A DNA stretch of 64,000 nt from an uncultured Anaeroplasma sp. GTDB lineage: Bacteria > Bacillota_I > Bacilli_A > Acholeplasmatales > Anaeroplasmataceae. Shown here in pieces: positions 38,051 through 48,521 of the stretch (the first letter of the stretch is position 1; every line of letters starts with the position of its first letter). The DNA is taken from contig CAMEJG010000001.1 of NCBI GenBank assembly GCA_945919465.1, forward strand, positions 40,811-104,810. The letters run 5' to 3'. The notes beneath the pieces are model-generated. The model had not been told where the DNA came from. It searched no databases and saw only the letters and a program-made list of their open reading frames with translations. A program made the position numbers and the translations under genes.

Positions 38051-41000
38051 ATGAATAAGAATAACACTAAAAACGTATCACGCAAGCTATTAACTGCGAC
38101 AATGGCAACCGTGTTAATGATATCCTTATCATCATGTTCTGGCTCTAACAATTCAATCAAGGATGAAATGGCAAATCAAATCTACGCTTCTTGTGGAGAT
38201 GCCACAATCACTAAGGGTGAATTATGGGAAGAACTAAAATGGAGTTCTAAAGATGTTCTTGAAACACAAATCACCAATGTAGTATTAAGTAACTACATTG
38301 AAAAAATCACAAAAACTGTTAATACAAATAGCTTTAATGATTTAAGTGATAGTGATAAAGATCTTTTAGGCTTAACTGATAAGGAAGAAAAAGATTTCAT
38401 TAAGATGAAAAATACTTATGAAACTAGATTAGTAGATTATGTAATTCAGGATATTTATAGCTTCAACTATAATAATTCTCATTACTTCTCAAATCTTGTT
38501 AATTTAGGTAATGAAAAAGCAGGATTCAATGAATTAAAATATATTGATTCAATATATTCTAATTATTTTGTTTCTCCTATTACAAAAGATGATCTTGCAT
38601 CAATTAGAGAAGCTATCATCTCAAATGATAAAAATGAAAATGCTCAAATTGAAGCAAGCAAGAGCCTTTTAAATGTCGCAAAAAAGGTTTCTGAAAAATA
38701 TTATCCTTTATATGCAAAAGAGCTTCTAGCAATCGATAAGATTACTGAAGAGGCAGATGAAAAGGATGAAAAATATGCTAATGGTGAAGAGGATTCTCAA
38801 TATTTTGCTGAATCTGATTATGCATCAAAATTTAAAAAGCTTCATACAAATAACTATGATCTTAATTTAGTATTAATTCATTTTGCATCAACAGAGGAAT
38901 ATAATGACACTTTAAGAGCATTTGGTTTAAAATTCTATAATAAAAAGCTTTACTATATTGGTTCATCAGATGACACTCAATCTAAATCATATGATGATTA
39001 TTGTAAATATTATGATGATTTTAGTAATAGTGATTTAACTAGAAGTGATGATGTAATTGACTTAGAAAATAGTGATGCAGCTACTACATTAGAGATATTT
39101 GTTCAAATCTATAATTATGTTTATGGTGAATATGTAACAAAAAATAGATTAGATTCTAATTTCCATAATGGAGTAACAAAGGATACTAGCATTGAGGATT
39201 TAAGAAAAATCACTCTAGATATTGTTAAAACTACTTCATTAAAATATGAAGATACAGTAAATACCTTACTATCTACATCTAGTGAAGATGTAATATTTGA
39301 TTCTACATATATTAATGGTTTAACTACATCATTTGCTACATATTTATATGAAACATTATCAGATGATGTTACAGATCCTGATAAAAAGGCTTATACTACA
39401 TCAAGCCAAAGTGCAACATCAGGCTGCTATATGGCATATAAATTTGGTAGTGATAAGGATAAAGATACAACATCAGAATATGCAAAATGGTATAATTCTG
39501 ATAGATCTAATAGTGATATATATGATTATATCCATCAAGAGGGTAATGAATCTTTAGCATTAGAAATTAGAGAAGAATTAATTATTGGAAAGCTTTCTGA
39601 TTCTAATATATCTTCATATTTAACTGAAGCATCTGAAGATGTAAACGTTAAAATTTATAATGAAGCATTAGAAATTCTTTATACTACTGAAAATAATGAT
39701 TATTCAAAAGCTGTAGGCTCTGCACCTAATAATAATGTATTAGCTACAATTGAATATGATGGTAAAACATATAATTTAAATGTAATAAGCGATGAAGAGG
39801 ATGAGAATACTATTAATATCCCTGGAACAGATACTGCATTCGGCGCTTATGATTACTTAGAAAAAACTAATGGTTCTACTACCGCAATTGACTTATTAAC
39901 TAAGAAAATGATTAAGCAAACTAAGGCTTATGAAGAAACTGGTACTGAAGAAAAGATTAAAGAATATAAGGATTATATCAATTATATTCTTTATCTATTC
40001 GCAAATGGTGGATATGCTTCTAATGGATATCCAGCATCAATTGGAAAATATAATTTCTTAATGTTATATTTCCATACTGCAAGCATTAATGAAATTGTTA
40101 ATAATTATTATAGAGTACAATATGCATCTGCAAAGCTATTAACTGATTATTCAAATGATGAATTAATTTCATTCTTCAAAGAATATACAGATGATGCTTA
40201 TGATAAATACTTCTCATTAAGTGCTACAAGATTAGTAGTATATTATGATGGTGATGATGATGGAGAGGCTGATGATGTTGATACATGGGCAAATAAGCTA
40301 GTTACCTTTGAGGGTGTAGCAAATGTACCTATGTCAGTAGTAGCTAAATCATTAGCTTATGAGGTATATAATAAGATTAGTGCTTCAAGTAGTGCTCATG
40401 CTGATAAGCTTACAAGCCTAGTAACAGAAATTAATGATTCTGCTAAGGCTGAATACTCTCATAATTTAATAGCTCCAGAAAATGTATGGGCTAAATATAA
40501 GAAATTAGGCTTAAATGTTAAAACAGAAGATATTACTGCTACAAATTCAAGTACAGATATTGATTGGAAAATAAAGAATCGTTTATATAAATATGCAACA
40601 GATGAATCATATCAATACTATATCAATAGTACTGCACCAAGTGCATATTTAGAAACAATAACTAAAGATGATATTACTCAAACTAATGATAAGATTATTA
40701 AATCAACAGATGGTTTTAATTTATTATTAGTAACTGAAGGTACTGCTCCTGCATCAGCTAAATGGACTGAAGAGGATAATACTGATAAGATTTTAGAGAA
40801 TATTATAGTTAAATTTAATGAACAATATTATAAGATTGATAATGTTTATAATGAAGAAGATAAGCTTTCAGCAAATCAAATTAAGCTTTATGTATTAGAT
40901 TATATGAGCAATAACAGCTCTACTCTATCTCCTGCCGATACTTCTTCTGCATTATCAACATTCCTAAGCCCTGTATTAACTCGTTTTACAAGCTCTGAAA

Positions 41001-41290
41001 CTCAAAGAATAGTTCTTCTATCATTTATGAAAGCATTCTTAGTTAACAATGAAGGTAAAACTGAATACAATTCAAAGGAATTATATGATATCGTAACATT
41101 TGATAATCAAGATTATAATGGTGCTGATGGAATATTTGCAAAACTAATTGTTATTAATCAAAATTCTGCTGATAGCTATTTATCATACTATAAGGATCTA
41201 GATGATTCTAAAACAGTTGATGCATATGAAAATTGGTGGACTAAATTAGAAGATAAAATTGCATCTTTCTTAATTAAGGAGGATAACTAA
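38051..41290 (+). CDS. Large lipoprotein, divergent PrsA/SurA/parvulin-like foldase
   Basis: Lipobox SLSSCSG; SurA-N-like N-terminus; parvulin C-terminal-like DGFNLLLVTEG; paralogous to next gene. Confidence 0.65.
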   Translation: MNKNNTKNVSRKLLTATMATVLMISLSSCSGSNNSIKDEMANQIYASCGDATITKGELWEELKWSSKDVLETQITNVVLSNYIEKITKTVNTNSFNDLSDSDKDLLGLTDKEEKDFIKMKNTYETRLVDYVIQDIYSFNYNNSHYFSNLVNLGNEKAGFNELKYIDSIYSNYFVSPITKDDLASIREAIISNDKNENAQIEASKSLLNVAKKVSEKYYPLYAKELLAIDKITEEADEKDEKYANGEEDSQYFAESDYASKFKKLHTNNYDLNLVLIHFASTEEYNDTLRAFGLKFYNKKLYYIGSSDDTQSKSYDDYCKYYDDFSNSDLTRSDDVIDLENSDAATTLEIFVQIYNYVYGEYVTKNRLDSNFHNGVTKDTSIEDLRKITLDIVKTTSLKYEDTVNTLLSTSSEDVIFDSTYINGLTTSFATYLYETLSDDVTDPDKKAYTTSSQSATSGCYMAYKFGSDKDKDTTSEYAKWYNSDRSNSDIYDYIHQEGNESLALEIREELIIGKLSDSNISSYLTEASEDVNVKIYNEALEILYTTENNDYSKAVGSAPNNNVLATIEYDGKTYNLNVISDEEDENTINIPGTDTAFGAYDYLEKTNGSTTAIDLLTKKMIKQTKAYEETGTEEKIKEYKDYINYILYLFANGGYASNGYPASIGKYNFLMLYFHTASINEIVNNYYRVQYASAKLLTDYSNDELISFFKEYTDDAYDKYFSLSATRLVVYYDGDDDGEADDVDTWANKLVTFEGVANVPMSVVAKSLAYEVYNKISASSSAHADKLTSLVTEINDSAKAEYSHNLIAPENVWAKYKKLGLNVKTEDITATNSSTDIDWKIKNRLYKYATDESYQYYINSTAPSAYLETITKDDITQTNDKIIKSTDGFNLLLVTEGTAPASAKWTEEDNTDKILENIIVKFNEQYYKIDNVYNEEDKLSANQIKLYVLDYMSNNSSTLSPADTSSALSTFLSPVLTRFTSSETQRIVLLSFMKAFLVNNEGKTEYNSKELYDIVTFDNQDYNGADGIFAKLIVINQNSADSYLSYYKDLDDSKTVDAYENWWTKLEDKIASFLIKEDN

Positions 41291-41291
41291 T

Positions 41292-44246
41292 ATGAAGCTT
41301 AAAAAGATTTATTTAGGCGCACTTGCAATCACTTTAGGATTAGCCTTAACATCTTGTGGTGGTGAAAGTGAAGCACGTAATACTCAAACTCCAACAGGTT
41401 CATTAGACCTAAATGCGACAATTGCTACAGCATATAATGGCAAGCTTTCAATGAGTAATGATCAATTCTATACTCAATTAAGATATAAATCATATGATGT
41501 ATTTAATTCAGCTTTAAAAGCTTCAATTTACAGCAATGATTTAGAGGTTATTAAGACAATGCTTAATACCCCATCATCTAGCTTTTCAACCTTATCAAAT
41601 GAAGTTAAAGATGCTTTATCATATTCATATACTGAAAATGATTCTACTTTAACAGTTAACGTAACTGAAGAAAAATATAAAGTGCTTAGATCTAATCTAT
41701 TAGAAAAGATCCATACAGCATTATCCTCTAGTATTTATGGTACTTCTTCTTTATCTTCATTAAAGAGTAAAAGCGATAAGGATTTAACTAAACTAAAGGC
41801 TCAATATGTTGATTCAATGGCAAGAAAAGGTATTACTGTCGATAGTAGTAAGCTTGACTTTGTTTATCCAGATGACAATACCTCATCAGTTGATCCAGAC
41901 CTATTAAGTAAAAATGTAGCTTATTTTACAAATTATAAATATTTAGTAGATTTAGGAGTATTAGACTCTACACTTCTAACTCAAGCAGAAACACTAAATG
42001 CTAGAAGGGCCTTATATCAAATTGCTCATCTAGAGGAAATAGAAAATCCTGAATATGATCCTGAAGTTGATGATGAGGATAATAAAATAATTAATAATAA
42101 TAATTATTTATTTAAAGAAACTTCTTTAGAAAATGCTTATGATTCATCATATAAAACATTTGGTGAATATAATGTTATTTTAATTCAATTCAATTCAAAA
42201 AGAGAAGCAACTGAAACAATAAAAAAGGTTGAACAAACTATTCCAACCTTAAATGATTCAAATGCTAAAGAATATTATTTAAGTTTATATAATACATATT
42301 ATAGTTATAAGGATTCTATCTATGATACTGCAGATTCAAGCTTCTTATATAATATTTCTGAATATGAAAGTGATTTAGATAATCTATCTTCTGATATTAA
42401 AACCTTAATAACAGACACTTTAGAGGATGGAGATTACTTAAAACAACCAAGAAATATTTCAGATAAATATATTATGGCTTATCGTATTTCTACTACTTAT
42501 GATGTAAGTGGTACAAATGAGCAAGTAGAATATTCTGAATTAACAAATTCTCAAAAGGAAAAATATAATGATTTAATTAAGGATAGATTAGTTTTAGCTA
42601 ATGCTTCAAGCTATATTACAACTAATTTCCAAAATATCCTTAGAAAACAAATTACAGATTTAGAAATTTATGATCCAGTATTTGAATTCAAATTTGAAAA
42701 TTCATATCCTACTATTTATGAACCTAGTGGAAACTTCAATAATGATTTAGTATTTAAGTTCACATTAAATAATAAAGAATATACTTATTCAGTTACTGAT
42801 TTCTATAATAAGGCTAAAAAGGAAAATGCATCAACAATCCTAACTACTTATTTTGAACAAGAATATGTATATAACTATTTCTATTCATATTATGATGATG
42901 AGGATAATAAAGAAACTCATGATTCAAATGTTGAAGCATTAGAATCAGCAATTTCTACATTTAATAAAAATGAGAATTCTACATATCCATCAAATATTGG
43001 ATTAGAAACATATTTAATTAATGCTTATGGATATAAGACAAAAGAAGATGTAATTAAATATTATTATGATGCAAAGACAATTCTTTCTGATTATAATTCT
43101 AAATACATCTTTAATGAATGGTCTACTGATGATCATAAGGTAATTGATGGATTAGATGAATCTGGTATTATTTATAATTTATTACAAACAGGTAATAAGA
43201 ATTATAATAAGCTATTAAAGCTTAACCTAGACCATATTCTTATCAATATTGATGCGGATGGAGATGGTACTCCTGATGATCCAGATCAATTCCTAAACAA
43301 TGATCCTACTAAGAAGCTAGATTTCGAAAACAATGTTGAGGTTTTAGCACAAGAAATCTATAAGGAAGCTATTTATATTTATGAACAATATAATACTTCA
43401 ATAAAAGACATTCTTACATATATTAAAGGTCAATTTGAAGAAGGAAATACTCTTCATAGTGATCCATCAAAATCATGGAGTGATTCAGCTTATACAAAAT
43501 ACAACTTCCTATTAACAGTAGAAAGTCTAGGAGATATTGACCAAGCATCAGTATCTAACTATGTTGTACCATTTGCTGATTATGTAAAGAATGTATATAA
43601 AACAGCATTAAATGACACAACAATTGAAAGTGATTATGATGATGGTGCTTTTATAGTATATGATGGAAACTCAAAAAATTCATCAATATTAGATAGTGCT
43701 GATAAAGCTCCATTAATTACAAAGAATACATTATGTAAAACAGTATATGGTTACCATCTATTAGTATTAAATTCTTATGATAAACCAGAATCAACTAAGT
43801 ATACTACTTCTGATGACTCAGAGGAATATCAAAAGGATATTAAGCTTCTATTAGATGAAAAGGATGAAGATACTGATGATGACAATATTTATATTGTTAT
43901 TGATAATTCATATAATGATAAGTCTGATGAAGTTAACTTCAATCAATTCTTCATTTATTATATTCAAAATATCACTGGTGTTACATCAACATTAGATTCA
44001 GATATTTCTACATTATTATCATCAATGTATTCAGATGTTATTTCAATGTATAAAAATTCAAATTTCCAAAATTATGTATTATTAGATATCCTAAATATTC
44101 AATCTACTGAATATCAAAACATCATTAATGCAGAAAAAACATATTATGCAAATGTAGTTACAAGCTATGAAAGTGATTCAATTTACCTAGATTGGGTTAA
44201 TGGCACTTATACTTGGACTAGACCAGATGCTCCAAAAAATAATTAA
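41292..44246 (+). CDS. Large lipoprotein, divergent PrsA/SurA/parvulin-like foldase (paralogue)
   Basis: Lipobox ALTSCGG; LDHILINI and TVYGYHLLVLNSYDKPE resemble PPIC start and end motifs. Confidence 0.7.
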   Translation: MKLKKIYLGALAITLGLALTSCGGESEARNTQTPTGSLDLNATIATAYNGKLSMSNDQFYTQLRYKSYDVFNSALKASIYSNDLEVIKTMLNTPSSSFSTLSNEVKDALSYSYTENDSTLTVNVTEEKYKVLRSNLLEKIHTALSSSIYGTSSLSSLKSKSDKDLTKLKAQYVDSMARKGITVDSSKLDFVYPDDNTSSVDPDLLSKNVAYFTNYKYLVDLGVLDSTLLTQAETLNARRALYQIAHLEEIENPEYDPEVDDEDNKIINNNNYLFKETSLENAYDSSYKTFGEYNVILIQFNSKREATETIKKVEQTIPTLNDSNAKEYYLSLYNTYYSYKDSIYDTADSSFLYNISEYESDLDNLSSDIKTLITDTLEDGDYLKQPRNISDKYIMAYRISTTYDVSGTNEQVEYSELTNSQKEKYNDLIKDRLVLANASSYITTNFQNILRKQITDLEIYDPVFEFKFENSYPTIYEPSGNFNNDLVFKFTLNNKEYTYSVTDFYNKAKKENASTILTTYFEQEYVYNYFYSYYDDEDNKETHDSNVEALESAISTFNKNENSTYPSNIGLETYLINAYGYKTKEDVIKYYYDAKTILSDYNSKYIFNEWSTDDHKVIDGLDESGIIYNLLQTGNKNYNKLLKLNLDHILINIDADGDGTPDDPDQFLNNDPTKKLDFENNVEVLAQEIYKEAIYIYEQYNTSIKDILTYIKGQFEEGNTLHSDPSKSWSDSAYTKYNFLLTVESLGDIDQASVSNYVVPFADYVKNVYKTALNDTTIESDYDDGAFIVYDGNSKNSSILDSADKAPLITKNTLCKTVYGYHLLVLNSYDKPESTKYTTSDDSEEYQKDIKLLLDEKDEDTDDDNIYIVIDNSYNDKSDEVNFNQFFIYYIQNITGVTSTLDSDISTLLSSMYSDVISMYKNSNFQNYVLLDILNIQSTEYQNIINAEKTYYANVVTSYESDSIYLDWVNGTYTWTRPDAPKNN

Positions 44247-44258
44247 TACATAATATTC

Positions 44259-44295
44259 AAATCCTATTTAGACTAGTTCTAGATAGGATTTTTTT
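44259..44295 (+). terminator. Rho-independent terminator after tandem lipoproteins
   Basis: AAATCCTAT...ATAGGATTTTTTT. Confidence 0.75.
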
Positions 44296-44308
44296 ATTAC
44301 AAAAAAAA

Positions 44309-44338
44309 GAGCTATGTATTTATAGTAATACATAACTC
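44309..44338 (-). terminator. Terminator downstream of tex
   Basis: GAGCTATGTATT/AATACATAACTC stem then TTTTTTT on the minus strand. Confidence 0.7.
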
Positions 44339-44350
44339 ATTCTATAATAA

Positions 44351-46519
44351 TTACATTTTATATAATGCTAATTCTAGCTTATGTCTATTATAATCAATTC
44401 CAATAACATAAACATGAACTTGATCACCAACACTCAAAACATCAGAAGGATGCTTTATCTTTTGAGGTGACATTTTAGAAATATGAACTAAACCATCATA
44501 TTTAACACCACAATCAACAAAAGCACCAAAATCAACTACATTTCGAACAGTACCATCTAGTTCATCTCCAATTTTAATATCCTCAAAATGAACAATATCA
44601 TCTCTTAATATTAAACCTTGATAATCTTCTCTTATATCTCTTAAAGGAGCACTAAATGAATCAATAATATCATTTAATGTATAGATATCAATATCAATAG
44701 CCTTCAAAATTTCAGTTTTATCAAGTTTTTTTACTTCTTCCCTAATCTTATCGGTACCAATGTCCTTAGGCTCTAAATTCATTAATTTTAATAGTTTTAA
44801 TGCTTTATCATAGCTTTCAGGATGAATAGATGTCATATCAAATGGATTAGTACCATCAATAATTCTTAAAAAGCCTACACATTGTTCATAGGTCTTAGGG
44901 CCAAGCTTACTTACCTTCTTAAGCTCATCGCGAGAATCAAATCTACCATTTTCCTCTCTATATGCAATAATATTTTTAGAAACTGCTTTTGATAAACCAG
45001 AAACATATTGTAATAAAGATATAGATGCAGTATTTAAATTAACACCTACTCTATTTACAGCATCCTCAACTACATCATCTAATGATTTACTTAGTTTACT
45101 TTCTGTAACATCATGCTGATATTGTCCTACACCAATAGATTTTGGATCAATTTTTACTAATTCTGCAAGTGGATCTTGAATTCTTCTAGCAATAGAAATA
45201 GCTGAACGCTTTTCAACAGTCAAATCAGGGAATTCCTCAATAGCAAGCTCTGATGCAGAATATACAGAAGCTCCTGCCTCACTAACAATTACATATTTAG
45301 CATTTAATTTATTTTCCTTAATAACCTCAGCAATAAAGCTTTCAGTTTCTCTACTTGCAGTACCATTACCAATAGCTATAATATCTACCTTATATTTATT
45401 CACAAGATTCACTATAGTCTTTTTAGATTCATTAACTAGTTTAGGGTCTACTGCCTTATCCTTAGCCTTTTCATTTGGATATATTACACCAATTTCTAAT
45501 ACTTTACTTTCAGGAGATATTACTGCAAGCTTACAGCCAGTTCTAAATGCTGGGTCAACACCTAATACAGTTTTTCCCTTCATTGGAGCTTGTAATAATA
45601 AATTTTTTAAATTTAATGAGAAAATAGAAATAGCTTGATTTTCAGCATTTTCAGATAATATACTTCTTATTTCTCTTCCTATTGATGGTGCAATCAATCT
45701 CTTATATGCATCATTTACTGCAAGAATAATATCCTCTTTAAAAATTGTTTCTCTATTATGCATAGTCTTATATGCTAAATAATCAACATCTCTTTCAGGC
45801 TGAAGCTCAATAGAAACACTAATTACATCCTCATCCTCAGCTCTATTAATAGCTAAAACCCTATGAGGTTTTATTCTACTTAAAAACTCTTTACATTCAT
45901 AATAATTTTTATATTTTTCCTCAGGGTCCTTATCATTATTCTTCTTTTTAGTTAGAATAGTACCATATTTTAAAGCAGCATCTCTAATATGCTTACGATA
46001 TTCAGCATTATCACTGATTCTTTCAGCTACAATATATCTAGCATATTGTAATGCATCTTCTGGAGTTGTAACCTTATCTGATAAGAACTGAGAAGCAATT
46101 TGAATTCTATCACCCTTACTCCACAATTTCATCATCGCATCAGCTAGTGGCTCAAGACCATATTGAATAGCCTCTGTGGCTTTAGTTTTTTTCTTTTCTT
46201 TATATGGTCTATATAAATCCTCAACATCAATAAGCTTTGAAGCATTTAAGATTTGTTCTTTTAATTCTTCAGTCATTAGACCCTTTTCTTCAATTAATCT
46301 AATAACATCCTCTTTTCTTTTCATAAGATTAACACCATAAGTATAAACCTCTTCAATCTTACGAATAGCATCCTCATCCAAACCACCTGTTGCTTCCTTA
46401 CGATATCTTGCAATAAAGGCTACAGTTTTATCATCACTAAGCATTTCAAGTACTTGAGTAACCTGTGCTTCTTTAATCCCTAATTCTTGTGCTGTTTTTT
46501 CTATTATAATCTCGTTCAT
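44351..46519 (-). CDS. tex: Tex family RNA-binding transcription accessory protein
   Basis: FIARYRKEATGGLDEDAIRKIEE, VLGVDPAFRTGCKLAVI, C-terminal S1 domain GTVRNVVDFGAFVDCGVKYDGLVHISKM. Confidence 0.96.
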   Translation of the reverse strand: MNEIIIEKTAQELGIKEAQVTQVLEMLSDDKTVAFIARYRKEATGGLDEDAIRKIEEVYTYGVNLMKRKEDVIRLIEEKGLMTEELKEQILNASKLIDVEDLYRPYKEKKKTKATEAIQYGLEPLADAMMKLWSKGDRIQIASQFLSDKVTTPEDALQYARYIVAERISDNAEYRKHIRDAALKYGTILTKKKNNDKDPEEKYKNYYECKEFLSRIKPHRVLAINRAEDEDVISVSIELQPERDVDYLAYKTMHNRETIFKEDIILAVNDAYKRLIAPSIGREIRSILSENAENQAISIFSLNLKNLLLQAPMKGKTVLGVDPAFRTGCKLAVISPESKVLEIGVIYPNEKAKDKAVDPKLVNESKKTIVNLVNKYKVDIIAIGNGTASRETESFIAEVIKENKLNAKYVIVSEAGASVYSASELAIEEFPDLTVEKRSAISIARRIQDPLAELVKIDPKSIGVGQYQHDVTESKLSKSLDDVVEDAVNRVGVNLNTASISLLQYVSGLSKAVSKNIIAYREENGRFDSRDELKKVSKLGPKTYEQCVGFLRIIDGTNPFDMTSIHPESYDKALKLLKLMNLEPKDIGTDKIREEVKKLDKTEILKAIDIDIYTLNDIIDSFSAPLRDIREDYQGLILRDDIVHFEDIKIGDELDGTVRNVVDFGAFVDCGVKYDGLVHISKMSPQKIKHPSDVLSVGDQVHVYVIGIDYNRHKLELALYKM

Positions 46520-46534
46520 AATTCCTCCTATAAA

Positions 46535-46561
46535 AAATAAGAGACCACTGGCCTCTTATTT
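46535..46561 (-). terminator. Terminator after the membrane-anchored hypothetical gene
   Basis: AAATAAGAG/CTCTTATTT stem then TTTTTT on the minus strand. Confidence 0.65.
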
Positions 46562-47350
46562 ATCTTCACTAATATATCCCTTTTCGTAATTATCAAATCC
46601 AGATTTTAATAAATTATAAGCTTGATTTCCTCTATCAGTAGAAAAACCATTATTTGCTTCAAACATAGTAAGCTTTTTAGTTTCTCCTTCTACATTACAA
46701 TCAAATGAATATTTTAATAATCCACTCTTATTTCCATCACAGCCTTCACCAGCTAATAAACAGAACATTGATGTAATAGTAACATCACCAGATGTACCAA
46801 CATACTCATCATCAAAAATACCTTGATTATAATCATAATAAGTATCAACTAAATAAAATACTGCTTTATCTTCATCACTAGCTGTTTTATTATATTCATC
46901 TACACGAGCTTGGAATCTAGCAAGACGCGCTAATAAATCCTTATCTGATTGATTAAAATTATCTTCATCAGCCTCATCAGGATAAAAATTATGGAAATCC
47001 TGAGCATATACAAATACAAACTTTACATATTCATTATTTCTATAATTAGAATTTGAATTACTATTATTATGATGATATAAAACTCCAGAATAACTCATCT
47101 TTGTAAAAGTAACACTAGTTTCTTCGTTAGTTGTGCTATCTAATACAACAGTTTGTGTATCCGCTAAATAATCATGGAATTCTTCTGTAGTATTATTATT
47201 AACTACAATTAATACAATTGTAAGTACAACTGCAACAACAACAATTACACCACCTACAATAGAACCAATGATTGTTTTTTGTTTTTTATCTAAACCCTTT
47301 TTCTGAGATTTAGCTGATTTATTCGATACTTTACGTACTACACGTGCCAA
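46556..47350 (-). CDS. Membrane-anchored extracytoplasmic protein of unknown function
   Basis: Lys-rich N-terminus, single TM GSIVGGVIVVVAVVLTIVLIVV, acidic ectodomain. Confidence 0.65.
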   Translation of the reverse strand: MARVVRKVSNKSAKSQKKGLDKKQKTIIGSIVGGVIVVVAVVLTIVLIVVNNNTTEEFHDYLADTQTVVLDSTTNEETSVTFTKMSYSGVLYHHNNSNSNSNYRNNEYVKFVFVYAQDFHNFYPDEADEDNFNQSDKDLLARLARFQARVDEYNKTASDEDKAVFYLVDTYYDYNQGIFDDEYVGTSGDVTITSMFCLLAGEGCDGNKSGLLKYSFDCNVEGETKKLTMFEANNGFSTDRGNQAYNLLKSGFDNYEKGYISEDK

Positions 47351-47471
47351 AATAATTCACTCCTTCAATTCTTACATTATATATTATATATAAATCTTCA
47401 TTTATTTATAAAAGTTCCTTAATATTCTACCATACTTTTATTACTCTTACAACATTAATTTTATCTTAATT

Positions 47472-48431
47472 TTATTCATTAACTACTATATTAGCACTAA
47501 TTTCTTCTAGTTCCTCAATTGATAAAGAATTAGAATAAATAGAAACCTCTAAATCTCCAAAATATATTAATGATACATTCTTAGAATATAACATTAATCC
47601 ACATTCTAGCACACTATAATCAGAGAAAGTTGTATAACATTCTTCACCATTAAGTGATGCTCTTTTTGCAATGATAGTATAATTTTTTTCACCACTATAG
47701 CATAATATAGATTCAGTTTCTGTAACCTTTGATGATGAAAGAACTGTATTATCTAATGATATTGAGGCTGAAATTGTAAAGCCTTTAGCAATAGTTTCAC
47801 TATCACTAGAAATAGTATTTTCATTCATTATTAAGCTTACACTAAAATCATTTTCTGTTAATTTAGGATCTAAACTAATACTATTAATAACATATTTAGC
47901 CTTAATACTAGCATCCTTATAAAGATTAATTTCTTCAATAGCTTTTGATTTTGAGCTATATATCATTTCTAGCTTTGAATATTTTGGATCCTCAAATTTA
48001 AGACTAATAATAATTTTATCATTATCTAATTGATATTTAGTATTTGAATCATCTTTTAATTTTTTCCATAATACATCTACTAAATAACAATGAAGCTCAT
48101 TATCAGGCCAATCTGAATTAAATTTAAATTCTTTATTTAATGCTGGAGTTAACACAAATACTCCTTCTTTATTTTTCAAAAGTATTTGTTCATTTCCACC
48201 ACTGCGAGAAAATATAACCTTATAATAATTTGGTTTTAAATAATCAACCTTAACATTTGATTTTATTTCCTTTTCATTTTTATAAAGTGTCATTTCTCCA
48301 TCAATTGAATATGATTCAATAGAATCTAAATAGGAGTTTATTACATCCTTAGGCTCACTATTTTTATTACAGCTTGATAATGTAAAGATAAAACCAATTA
48401 CAAATAAAACAAAAGTTAATATTTTTTTCAT
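47472..48431 (-). CDS. LolA/GerS/YdcC-like lipoprotein
   Basis: Lipobox TLSSCNK; LDSIESYSIDGEMTLYKNEKEIKSNVKVDYLKPNYYKVIFS; start refined to MKKILTF. Confidence 0.6.
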   Translation of the reverse strand: MKKILTFVLFVIGFIFTLSSCNKNSEPKDVINSYLDSIESYSIDGEMTLYKNEKEIKSNVKVDYLKPNYYKVIFSRSGGNEQILLKNKEGVFVLTPALNKEFKFNSDWPDNELHCYLVDVLWKKLKDDSNTKYQLDNDKIIISLKFEDPKYSKLEMIYSSKSKAIEEINLYKDASIKAKYVINSISLDPKLTENDFSVSLIMNENTISSDSETIAKGFTISASISLDNTVLSSSKVTETESILCYSGEKNYTIIAKRASLNGEECYTTFSDYSVLECGLMLYSKNVSLIYFGDLEVSIYSNSLSIEELEEISANIVVNE

Positions 48432-48496
48432 TTTCCATCCATCCATTTCAATAGATGTTATGCACAATATAAAAAAAATATAACTATAATAAGAAA

Positions 48497-48520
48497 AGAT
48501 AGTCAAATAAAATGACTATC
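48497..48520 (-). terminator. Terminator after whiA
   Basis: GATAGTCA/TGACTATC hairpin directly after the stop. Confidence 0.6.
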
Positions 48521-48521
48521 A

